This document shows, piece by piece, positions 37,501 to 46,900 of a stretch of 64,000 bases of DNA. How positions within the stretch are numbered: the stretch's first letter is position 1; each line of letters opens with the position of its first letter. The notes under the pieces are model-generated. The model was not told the origin of the DNA and searched no databases. It saw nothing but the letters and a program-made list of their open reading frames with translations. A program made the translations under genes and the position numbers. The stretch comes from Apteryx mantelli. Its lineage: Eukaryota > Chordata > Aves > Apterygiformes > Apterygidae. The stretch covers positions 62,804,501 to 62,868,500 of the forward strand of contig NC_089980.1 in assembly GCF_036417845.1 (NCBI RefSeq). Reading direction: 5' to 3'.

Positions 37501-39653
37501 CTACAGCTTAACTTGTCTGGAGACGGGGCATTTCACAGCCACGGCCAAGCTTTGCTACAGATATTTGCCATCCGACCTTAGTCCTCATTCCTTACTTGAG
37601 AAAATAAGTAAAAGAGTTACTGGAGGATAAGTTACTTTAAAAAGCCATCCTCAAGTGACTGAGAATCCCTTTCTGTCCCACTGATAAGCTGGGTTTATTT
37701 AAAACTATGTGTCTTTGATCCATGTAAAAACAGCATCAGCCCTGTGAGGATATTATTTCATGTGCAAATTTTTCCTTGGAGCAAAACCACATGCTTTATT
37801 CTGTGCTATCCTTTGCCCTGCTTCCTTGCCAAAGCAAGGGACAATACACAAGAGCCTGACAGCCTTAATGGAAACAGTCACAGCCCAACACAAAACACAC
37901 TGGAAAAACTTCCAGCTTGTGTAGATTCCCGCAGTTGTAGTCTAACAAAGCCTTTGCTCCTTTATAGCCAGCATGGTGTAATGCCAGATCCTCAGATCGT
38001 TTACTTCACAGGATCACTGACAGAAGCAGCACTGCACACTTCTGTGCACATTTTTGGCTATTTCAGACAATCCCAAGAGATCCAGTCAAGCCCTCTGGAG
38101 CCACAGCATTTGCTCAAGTCTTTTTGAGTGAAAGGTGTCTGTTGCAGTGGTGGCTTGTAGCAGCCTTGTGTCACCCTCCGTTTGTGAGGTGTTCATTAAG
38201 GACTGCCTAACACAATTTGGTGGTTTATTTCCTCACCTTAATATCACATAGTCCATACTTTATGGGAAGAAATACACATACAGTACACCTGTTTTCATTG
38301 ACTTCCCTCCCTCATTTCCTTAAATAACCCTCTATTAAGTCTCAAACTTACAAAACTACAAACACTGAAATCACTAGAACCTTGAATTTAACTGCTTTTA
38401 CATTTATTTTAGCAAGTTCTATTAAATTTTTTTTAGAGGTGCCTGAAGTCAGTTTTTCTTTGCACTAAGTTTATGATGAAATCATTCATCATCCAATATA
38501 CTGATTTCTTTAGATAGCTAAAGGTACTTAAAATCCTGAAGTACTTCAAATAGCTTATATACCATTTGCAAATATTGGTGTGTGATCTTAGAACAAAAAC
38601 AGGCATTGGCTTTTCTGCAATTTATTCCTAAAATAAGCTGCTTAACTGTGGGAGGTGATTACTTCTCCCTCACCCCTAATCATTTAATCATATTTGAATC
38701 AAACTTTAAAACTTAAACCCACAGAAGCAGAAGTTCAGGCCCAGGTCCCAGAGAGATTGCGTGGTTCTGGAATCCACCTGCACACAAGTCAGCTGGTTTT
38801 GTTTGGAGTGTTACAAGTTCTTGATATCGAGCACACACTGAGGGATGTTTACACACTTCCACCAATAGGATTTCGCATGTGACTAGAGCTTTATTCAAAA
38901 CTAGGCTTTATCTACATAGTGATTTATTTGCTGAAATACTTTTTGCTTCACAGCCGAAGGTAAAAGCTTCTGTGCACAGCAAGATGACAGTGGAAATATT
39001 TTACATGGCTTTCTGCATAATTTGACAGCAGGAGATGATCCCCGCCTCTAGGTAAGCATATGTGTATATTATATACATTTAAAATTAACACATCTATATT
39101 TTACATAGATATAAAATATCTAAAATATAAAACATATATAAAAATAAAAATATATAAAAGGCTATTTCAGATGTCTTCCACATCCTTCAACTCTTCAGTG
39201 ATAAAGGGAAAAGGGAAGGCAGGCATTTGTTTTTACCTCCGTCACAAGAGACGACCCTGAAGACTCGTAGACCCAGCCATCCCGGCAGCTGGTGAGGGGG
39301 ACAGCACTGCTGTTACCATGCCCCAGGAAGGCAGCGATGGGGTCAGTGCAGCTGAGGCCGGTCGTGTTCCAGTCAACGTCATAGCGCCTGCAGTGGCTAG
39401 CAAAAGAGGTGCTGTGTTGCCCCCACTCAGGAACGGTGTAGCGCAGCTCCTCTTCCAGGCCCCAGCCACATCTATGGCTCAGCTCAGCCACGCCAGGACT
39501 GAAGCAGCGATGTTCAGGGATGAACCCCAAAAAGACAACACCCACATAAACAGGGGTGAAGGCAGCAGAGAGCAAGCACAGGACAAAAAAGGTTTGCTTT
39601 TGGAACCTGTCAAATTCTCCAACGCTCTCTAAGACTTCATCAAGGGTTGGCAT
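25476..39653 (-). CDS. SLC22A2: SLC22A organic cation transporter (OCT2-like), complete, 11 coding exons
   Basis: Major-facilitator carrier of small organic cations across the plasma membrane. Eleven exons (417, 104, 155, 163, 112, 107, 215, 109, 113, 100, 67 nt) have consistent splice sites and phases and give 553 codons plus stop, the usual OCT length. ATG at 39651-39653 has A at -3. The N-terminus [15 protein letters not shown] is a family hallmark. Residues 43-149 form the large extracellular loop with cysteines 50, 62, 88, 102, 123 and 144 and sequons at N96 and N114. The MFS signature GYIADRFGRK is at 169-178. Asp473 in CDVGGI matches the cation-binding Asp475 of mammalian OCTs. [19 protein letters not shown] and KEK-IYL favour OCT2 over OCT1 or OCT3. 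By position next to IGF2R it could instead be called SLC22A1. The symbol is therefore provisional, but the family is certain. Confidence 0.93.
27442..27541 (-). CDS. SLC22A2: SLC22A2-like exon 10: TM12
   Basis: 100 nt, donor gtgggtca. The acceptor (ttgatttgaag) has a weak pyrimidine tract. Encodes [20 protein letters not shown], then [20 protein letters not shown] and LPET-E are conserved C-terminal motifs. Confidence 0.92.
28641..28753 (-). CDS. SLC22A2: SLC22A2-like exon 9: TM11 with substrate-binding Asp
   Basis: 113 nt, acceptor gttgaaccag, donor gtaagtgc. Encodes [20 protein letters not shown], then [17 protein letters not shown]. The Asp in CDVGG is the residue known to set cation selectivity in mammalian OCTs. 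Confidence 0.95.
29865..29973 (-). CDS. SLC22A2: SLC22A2-like exon 8: TM10
   Basis: 109 nt, acceptor tctttgcag, donor gtaggtgc. Encodes [20 protein letters not shown], then [21 protein letters not shown] and ELYPT-IR are family invariants. Confidence 0.95.
30302..30516 (-). CDS. SLC22A2: SLC22A2-like exon 7: TM7-TM9
   Basis: 215 nt, the family's standard exon length, acceptor ctgcctag, donor gtgagtca. Encodes [33 protein letters not shown] and [26 protein letters not shown] is the second MFS signature. RRYPWAASN is identical to human OCT2 as I recall it. Confidence 0.97.
31291..31397 (-). CDS. SLC22A2: SLC22A2-like exon 6: cytosolic loop to TM7
   Basis: 107 nt, acceptor ttttctgcag, donor gtaaaaag. 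Encodes [20 protein letters not shown], then [16 protein letters not shown]. The acidic opening is variable in the family, while [11 protein letters not shown] is conserved. Confidence 0.94.
31829..31940 (-). CDS. SLC22A2: SLC22A2-like exon 5: start of large cytosolic loop
   Basis: 112 nt, acceptor gcattgtag, donor gtgagctt. Encodes [20 protein letters not shown], then [20 protein letters not shown] is the conserved sugar/organic-cation transporter motif after TM6. Confidence 0.95.
32861..33023 (-). CDS. SLC22A2: SLC22A2-like exon 4: TM5-TM6
   Basis: 163 nt, acceptor agtcacag, donor gtaaacat. Encodes [20 protein letters not shown], then [19 protein letters not shown] and FFLLYYW. The YRRTVGI and PHWRWLQL motifs are invariant in OCTs. 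Confidence 0.95.
33188..33206 (+). repeat. G-tract, quadruplex-capable, in SLC22A2-like intron 3
   Basis: Runs of 4, 8 and 5 G separated by single A on the plus strand. The sense transcript would carry the complementary C-rich version. Confidence 0.5.
34291..34320. repeat. 15-bp direct tandem duplication in SLC22A2-like intron 3
   Basis: The unit ATTAACAGTAGTTTA occurs twice back to back, identical. A simple recent duplication with no sign of function. Confidence 0.8.
35447..35601 (-). CDS. SLC22A2: SLC22A2-like exon 3: TM3-TM4
   Basis: 155 nt, acceptor ccaacccag, donor gtgagttc. Encodes [20 protein letters not shown], then [23 protein letters not shown] completes the MFS signature begun in exon 2. 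Confidence 0.96.
36816..36919 (-). CDS. SLC22A2: SLC22A2-like exon 2: TM2 and MFS signature start
   Basis: 104 nt, the standard length for this exon, with donor gtatgtg. Acceptor cttctttag. Encodes [20 protein letters not shown] and GYIADR. It holds the sixth loop cysteine and TM2. Confidence 0.95.
39056..39165. repeat. AT-rich low-complexity block in SLC22A2-like intron 1
   Basis: About 110 bases made almost wholly of A and T with repeated ATATAAAA-like words, starting about 70 bp inside intron 1 from the exon 1 donor. It reads as simple low-complexity DNA. Confidence 0.6.
39237..39653 (-). CDS. SLC22A2: SLC22A2-like exon 1: N-terminus, TM1, extracellular loop
   Basis: 417 nt, codons 1-139, donor gtaaaaac. 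TM1 is [19 protein letters not shown] (about residues 23-41). The loop contains [28 protein letters not shown] and [17 protein letters not shown], all diagnostic of OCTs. Ends in phase 0, as in the mammalian genes. Confidence 0.96.
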
Positions 39654-42137
39654 TTTTGCATTAAAACCCCCTCAAAAACTTATCTAGGTCCTCTCTACAG
39701 CACTGATATATTTATTTGGCAGCAAAGCTATTTAAGTAACAAAGACATTTGACCAAAAGTCAAGACTAACTCCATAAATTATTAAACTACATGTTGCAAG
39801 CTTTATTTTTTAGGTTTCACTTAAAGTCAAACCTTGATTCACCCAAGGAGAATTTGCATTTAACCCCTAATCAGAAAGCATATGTTCCTTTTCTTCAGAA
39901 AAGCAGCTAAAAGCCAGAACACTATGTTTCTTATTAGCCAAGTCAGCTCTTTGAAGACAAGCAGCATTTCGACAAGTGTAGACAGGAAATTCTATCAACA
40001 AGCAAGTGAAAAATTTAGTGTAGCAATTGCTGGGCATAATGTATGAACAAGGTTTATTAACTAAACTTTAAACTCTAAAGGATTTTTAAATACACTGGGA
40101 AATAGAAGTTTTCCTACATTGAACCTTATTACAGTAGAGGAACATCTGTCCTGCAGCTCATATGCTGACCATGTTACGCCCAGCAGCCACCTTTAATTTC
40201 CGCACATCCCCATTTCCAAAGAAACTCCCCCCCATCTATAGCAGGAAGCATGTTTTATCTGACCATACTTTCGTTCAAAAGTTTCAGTGATACAAAAAGA
40301 TTTAAAAGCATTCAGTATAGGATTATGCACTAGAAATAGCTTTGGGAAGCCATGATATACAGTAATTAAGACTGAGAATTACTTCTTACTACAGACCTGT
40401 AAGACTTTAGGCAGACTTGTGGTGCACAAAAAGAAAGAATGCAGAGTTGTATCAGGCTTCAGTGGTATTTCATACTGTCTATGGATGGATACCAGCTACT
40501 CCAATACCTTTTGCTGACATCAGTTTTCATCAGAAGGAAAAGCATGAATGAAGACTACATTTTAGAGACAGAAAACAAAAAAGAAAATGGTCTGGAAAGT
40601 GACTTGCCCAGATTAAGCAACTATGCACAGATTGAAGAACTACTCCCAATGTACTCCAAAAACCAAAATAAGCTTACAAGACAGTTCTGAAGCAAAAAGA
40701 GAGACCAGAACCAGTTCTTCACCCAGTCTAATACGTCTAATACACTGCTGAAAACTCTGTTAATCTTCAGAGTAATTACAACCCAACCAGCTGTAAAAAC
40801 TGCTTTGTGAACCAGTACTCCAAGAGCATTCTTCACATCACACAGACCTATCACCTCCTCAAACAAACAACCCCTCCTCCCCCCCCCACACACACTACTG
40901 AAGTAGAGTAACAAGAACTCTGCTTATGCAACTATTTAAAGCAGCATTACCATGCACTAAGCACACAACCTCTCTGGAGCCACCACCGTAATTCCCTGGA
41001 CTTTCATCTCCTCAGCTGCAGGAGGTCCATGTGGAGCAGGAGGGACAAGTGCACAGCACCAGCCACACTCAGTCTGCCCTGGCTTCCTCCCCAGGCAGGA
41101 GGCATGTTTGCAATCAGCTGAAGCCAAGAAGACTGAAAAATAAGTCAGTTAAAGCCTGCCTGGAAAGTGAATGTTGAAAGCCATTGGACTGTTCAAAGCA
41201 AAAAAACCCCACACACCCTTGCACCAACTTCTTTGCTAGAAGTTTTGTTTAAACAGTTTGCAATCATATGCACTAGTTCAAAGTTAATTAAAAAGAAGTG
41301 TTACACTGGGCTTTATTTTCCCGATTTCCCACTACTCTCTCCCTATGCCAGGCAGGAGATAGGTGACACTGTTTCCCACAGGAGCAGTACTGAGCACTGT
41401 GTTGTGCAGGTGTCATACAGGCTCCCACCTCTAAGGGAGCTGCCTGGCCGACTGGCAGCTTCAGCACCCAGCCCAGAATCCACCATCAAGTAGCTGCTGA
41501 AGTCTTCCTGTGCAGTCATGGGTTCCTTTAACTTGTATGTACTGATCCCCACCATTCTCATAACATTTTCCTCCCTGTATTTAACAAAGTATTCCACTGG
41601 GAAGAGTCTCCTGAAGCAAGTTATGCATCCAGCCCTCTACAAGATAAGATTTAGTCAACCTATCTACACATGCTTAGATGAAAAATGGGCAGCAGTTCCA
41701 AGACTAGACATTTAAGTCACTCGTCAGCTGCATGTTCTTAGAAATATCTCCTTGATATTGCTCAGATAAGTATTCCCAGGTAGAATGCATTTGTTCTATC
41801 TAAACCTCATTACACACAGTCACAACGAACAGACCATTTGGTATTAAATCTTTGTATATAGGAGGTCATTTAATTTCATGCCACACTTTGATCCATAAAC
41901 AACTCCAAGATGCAAGCCTTTAAGGCTTGGGGAGTGGAAGCAGTGTTCTTCAGCATCCACTTAGGAAACTGTTTCAACAAGAACTGAGAGTAATTAAAAA
42001 CCTACTGTCAGGCCTCTCATTCCCCCAAATTAACCTAATGCTAACTATGAAAAGGCTACTCATTTAAATATGACTTTAAGTATGACAAGATGCAGCTTTG
42101 GCCAAACTGTTTTAAGGCTTCACTTGTAACAGTGAAA

Positions 42138-42160
42138 GGGGGTGGGGGGGGAGGGAGGGG
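42138..42160 (+). repeat. G-tract block, quadruplex-capable
   Basis: Four runs of three or more G in 23 bases on the plus strand, with single-base spacers. It lies within about 1.5 kb downstream of the IGF2R stop codon, so an IGF2R transcript would carry it as a C-rich stretch. It may be simple low-complexity drift. Confidence 0.5.
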
Positions 42161-42736
42161 AGAGAAATCAAGTCTGAAAAAAATGCACTACTGGATCTTA
42201 TGTATATAGTCTGATCTTTGTGATCAAATGGTTCTCATTTTGAGCAATGTGATTAGGATATTAGCTATGGCAGCAGCAGAGGAGATTACCAAGTTGATGA
42301 ACAGTTCTAAATACTAGTATAAGAAAGATTCCAGACTTGAGATGTGGGATTTGGAATACCCACTTCATATCTTTTATTGAAATTGCTGAATACTTTATAT
42401 TACACTATTTTGATTCAAAATGGAGTTTTTATACAAAGAAACCATTGTTGAAACTGAATAAGCCAACCAAAAGGAACAATGAAGTTTCAAAAAATTCTGA
42501 CCAATGTACGTACTTGTACAATTCTTTGAAATCATATCATTGCCCATAAGGTGATTCCAGAAAGACCTGGAGAGAAGCAAGATTGCCAGAGGAAAATTGA
42601 CTTCCATTCATCACTAGTAACATTTCAAGTCAATGACCATGGTCAGGGCTTCAGCATACGCACTAGAACTTACATTTAATCAAAAAACACGGGCCCAAAA
42701 TTTTTCTTGCAATTTGTACCAGAGATGTTGTGTAGA

Positions 42737-42862
42737 TTAAGGCTCCTCTAGTTGTGGGGTTTTCTTGGTGATGACAAACTGGGCAGTGTAGGTTGCATGC
42801 CAGGAATTCTGCCTCTGGCCTTGAAACTCTGGTTCTTTGTGCAGAAAGTCTAGTCCAGCCAT
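42737..42862 (-). other. Candidate orphan exon / 41-codon ORF downstream of IGF2R
   Basis: A strong splice acceptor (a run of T, then cctag) ends at 42866 on the minus strand. The next bases are ATC ATG G, a good Kozak context, with ATG at 42860-42862. An open frame of 41 codons follows to TAA at 42737-42739. The peptide starts MAGLDFLHKEPEFQ, contains WHATYTAQFVITKK, and ends in QLEEP. Its composition looks coding. I do not recognise the family. It lies about 0.74 kb past the IGF2R stop on the same strand. It could be an alternative IGF2R terminal exon, the last exon of an unplaced small gene, or a chance ORF inside the 3' UTR. Confidence 0.3.
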
Positions 42863-43603
42863 GATCTAGGAAAAAAAAATCTTTGGGTGCTTGTCAGCTG
42901 CTTAGGCAAATACTGAGAAGTCAGTCATAACCAGTACCAAAAGTATCATGCAAAGAACAGCAACCATTTCAGGCTAAAGCTATACAGAGTTGTACCTTTC
43001 AGTCAATACCTTTGAATCAATGATCTGTTTAAATTAGAATGGATACTCAAATTCACAGAATAAGTTAGACCAGTTCTAAAATTTACATCAAATCATCCCA
43101 AGACACAAGAGTTATATTTTTCCTTGTCACATGATGGGTGAACCCATAGAATAATACCCTGCCGGCAGGAAGAACATGTTGCTATTAAGCAAACCTGAGT
43201 AGTGAGGATCAATAAATATAAGGAGTTAAAATGCTAGTAGTCAGATAATTTGAATCTCAGGAGCCATGGGCTTCATTCAGCTTTAATCCTGTCCTTTGAA
43301 AGGTTCCTCTTTCAAACAAGCATTTAATGTCTATGCTGAGGCTTAAAAGAAAACAAACAAAAAAACCCCTGTCCTGGCTAGAGAGAGTCAATATAACTCA
43401 TGACTGGATTTCTAACATCCGGTTGGCTTACTGAACAGATCATTGTAAACCACCAAGACATCTTTCTTTTCTTCCCTTTTCAATGGTTTCTTGTTAAAGG
43501 CAAAATTCAGAAAAATCTTTCAGGCTGAAGTCCTCATATTTGGTTGGAAGTGTTGTCCCATTATATAATCTCTCTATATTTGATTAGGCACAAGAGGGGG
43601 TTA

Positions 43604-43987
43604 TTAAACATTCAACAGGTCCTCATCACTATCATCATGAAATGATACTGTATTTGTAGAGTTCTGTGCCTGCTGTTGGCCCGGCTTGGCTTTTGCTTTC
43701 CTATCCTTTCCCCCATTCAGTAAGTCAAGGCTTGGTGTCTTCTTTTGTGGGTGCTTGCTCTTGTGTAGTCCTCTTCCTGATTGAATCTTTACATCTGGAA
43801 TTGTTAGCACTTCATCCTCACTGTCCAGGTCATCAACATGGAGAGATGTAAAGGCTTCAGATGTAACAGACTTGGTAGTAATGTGACCATTTTCCTGCCC
43901 TCCTTTTGCTATTCTCTGATTTGGTGCTGCAATTTCCTCCATAAGCCACTCTGTTTCATGCTCATTAGCTTCTTCTTCACTGTTTAT
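43604..43987 (-). CDS. IGF2R: IGF2R exon 48: sorting tail and stop
   Basis: Final coding exon, acceptor ctttttctttcag, TAA at 43604-43606. Begins [19 protein letters not shown], which contains the WLM element used for retromer/SNX-dependent recycling. It then carries [12 protein letters not shown], the acidic casein-kinase-type cluster [13 protein letters not shown], and the terminal acidic dileucine [10 protein letters not shown] recognised by GGA adaptors. The region between the acidic clusters is shorter and more diverged than in human, while all named sorting motifs are kept. Confidence 0.97.
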   Translation of the reverse strand: MNSEEEANEHETEWLMEEIAAPNQRIAKGGQENGHITTKSVTSEAFTSLHVDDLDSEDEVLTIPDVKIQSGRGLHKSKHPQKKTPSLDLLNGGKDRKAKAKPGQQQAQNSTNTVSFHDDSDEDLLNV

Positions 43988-46900
43988 CTGAAAGAAAAAG
44001 ATGCAAGAGAAGATTGCATATAGTGCTCTAGACTCTGCCTATTACTGATCTCTCCAATTAGCAGACCCATCCCATACAGGGGCTTGGATTTATTTGGTCA
44101 TGAGACCATAACAGCACATTCTTGCAGTATATTACTATTGCTTCCAGCCATTCTGTACTATGTCTGAACCACAGCTGCCTTCTCCTAAAGTTTTTACCTT
44201 ATTAGGCTACTCATGGACTGCTTTTCAGCATTTCTTCAATTGTATTTTCTTTTGCCTTTTCACTATGTAGTTAAGGCATCTCAACCAGCCACGTGGCTTT
44301 TCTGAAGCCAGTTTAATATCCACATACTGAAGAAACTGGGAAGTCTTATTAAAAAGTCATTAAGGCAACCTTACATAAAACAAAAACCTTCGATTTCACC
44401 ACTATATTACCTTTGTGTATTTGTAGGAAACACCTGATGTTCTTCTGCAGCAGTTTGTTATCTTGTTTATTACAGTTTCCCTAAAAAAAGAAAGGGAAAA
44501 AATACTGCATTAGGAAGATTGTATCCAACTTAACAGCCCTCACCATTCTTCACTGGAGTTTTGCCATCAAAGCAGCATACAGCTTGCTTGGTAAAATGCT
44601 ATCATATTTGATTCAGAATCACTCTAATAAGCAAAAGTTGGTCCATAATGCTGCACATCTTCCTGCTTACCACAACTTCAGCCTGACTGTTCTGATACAC
44701 CTTTGGCCTTAAAGCCTATGGGAAATAAAGCAACCTTGTCTGGAAAGCAGAGAAGCAGTATTATTTGCATGTGTTCTTTGTTGCTGTTGTATGGTTCCAG
44801 CCTGACACCATGAAAGAAGGTGGTGGGTAGCATTAAATATTAGTTGCCACATTGTTTTACTCCCCTTAGTATTCTACAGTAGAGATTAGTCCAAGTCAAT
44901 TCCTCTTTGCATGGGCCTTCAGATAGTAATGAAAATTTTGAAAACAAAACAGTAGCTGTTTGACAGTTGATGCTGTTAGCTGAAAAACAAGAACTTAAAC
45001 CTCCAAAATTCACTAATTCCCTTCTGTTGAGGAAACAAAGTTCTACAAAAATATCTTTAAAAGCTTCCCAGTTATTTCTTACCTCCTCTCTTTTTTGTAG
45101 AACAGCAAGATTACTAAGCATGCAGTGAGAACAACCAGAAGGACACTAAGCACAGCACCAACAGCTTGACTTCTCCCTGAAAGGCCTTTATGTATTTGGG
45201 CTTCTTGATCAGATTGGCCCTCATGGCTTCCTGGAACATTCGTTGACCTAATGGCGTAAGTTAGGAGAAAGGAAGAATAAGATCTATGGACCAGTTGCAT
45301 CAAACACGATTAGAAACAGTGGCTTCAAAGGAACTAACATGCCAGGCCATCCTGTCAGTCCCATCTAGCAACTGTAAAGAATAGAATTCAGTGGATTTTT
45401 GTTCTCAATAAGATCACTCAAAAAGTAAGATATGCATTGTGCTACATTCTGATGTGCTTTCAAGTAGTACATAAAAATCGAGATTCCAGTCAATATCCAA
45501 GTTATGATTAGACACTCTACAGCTTACACAGCAGCAGCTTTTCATACAAAGCTGTTTTAGAATGAAACCTGCACCTGAGCAAGTTGTAGAAGCTACAGTA
45601 ATTATTTACTTTCCAGCTGACTGTGGCAGCACACAGAACAAACTCCCTCAATAGCTAATCCCCTGTTTAACCAGAATGAACATACCCTCCCTGTGTTTTG
45701 AAACTAGCTAGCAACAAGAAAGTGAACAGTCCTAGGATTAATCATTTCTACATATGGACAACCCTTTGCAGTGGGGGTGCCCAGTGCCAAGACTGGGTTT
45801 AAGGACCTAGGTGCAGTGATTTTGCTTTTAAACCACTGTCTTTACCCCTTTTTAGATCTGTAGATTAGAACAATCAATTCATTGCAGAAATACCTCATGA
45901 TTTCTGTAATATCTGTATTGTTTTTCACTCTAAGGCGGTGAGGACAAAAAAAATTTGCCTGTATACTGGCTATTCCTTTCAGTAACATGAAACAGCATGT
46001 TTTCTCAGTTACAGTAGGTTGTACTTAATGGAGAGATGGATATTAAACTCTACCATGCCTTTCCACAGTTTCCAGCGCAAACAAAGTTTTAGGTCCAGAT
46101 CAGCTTGACTGCTAAATGTTTGGCACTTGGCAATCACTACATGCATGGACATCAATTCAATCTACCCATGCATTTACTCCTTTTGCCAAAGTCTGTTTGC
46201 CTTTTCCTCCTTTCACAACCACTGTGATGAATAAGGACAAAGACCTTTAGCTGACAAGAGCTGCTTTCAGAAAAAGATTAATTACTCACATTAATGAACA
46301 CACAGCAGATGTGTACCAGGTAAATAAATATTGACAGTCTGCTGTCTCATGAAGGAATTCAGGGATGCCTTCCTTTGCTTGTTGACTGCAGTGGAAGAAA
46401 ATGGTTGAAGAGACAAACTTTGACTTATCTTTACCACATCTAGAATCCGATGAAAATATCACATCCAAGTCATCATCTACAAAGAGAAGAAAAACTTACA
46501 GTTAAGTACTCCCCTGAGAACAGTCTATCAATACTAGGCTGGAAAGAAAGTTAACTACTAGTCTCTACATTCTTACATGTATTTATTGTGCAATAGCAAT
46601 TTACACACTATGAAGTTTCTGCAGGTGACCTTACCTGTATGATACCATGCCTTACATACCTCAGTATAACTGATGGGGATCAGTTACACTATAGAACAAC
46701 AGGGTATGCTCTTTACCAGAAAAACTAAAGAGGTAAAGGAGACCACTGCTTATGGAGCATAAGCACAGAGGGAAAATTGTTTTACATTATTCCTATTAAA
46801 GCCTTTTAAGAAGTATCAACCCAAATCTACTTCTAAAGCCGCTTCTGCAACTGAGCTAACACAACAGGAAAGAAACAAATCCTGGAAGACAGACTCTGCA

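Larger units (their letters stand above)
25543..39236 (-). other. Introns 1-10 of the SLC22A2-like gene
   Basis: Introns run 36920-39236, 35602-36815, 33024-35446, 31941-32860, 31398-31828, 30517-31290, 29974-30301, 28754-29864, 27542-28640 and 25543-27441. They hold no second gene that I can support. Marked stretches are a very AT-rich block at about 39056-39165 beside the exon 1 donor, a G-tract at 33188-33206, a 15-bp duplication at 34291-34320 and an A/C-rich run at 30597-30633. Confidence 0.7.
39654..43603. other. Spacer between IGF2R stop and SLC22A start
   Basis: Holds the IGF2R 3' untranslated region and then the upstream region of the transporter. Candidate polyadenylation hexamers on the minus strand (TTTATT on plus) occur near 42373, 41312, 40048 and 39801, and the real end cannot be chosen from sequence. 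A G-rich block at 42138-42160 and the candidate small exon at 42737-42865 are the only other marked features. No CpG island or obvious TATA promoter is seen. Confidence 0.6.
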
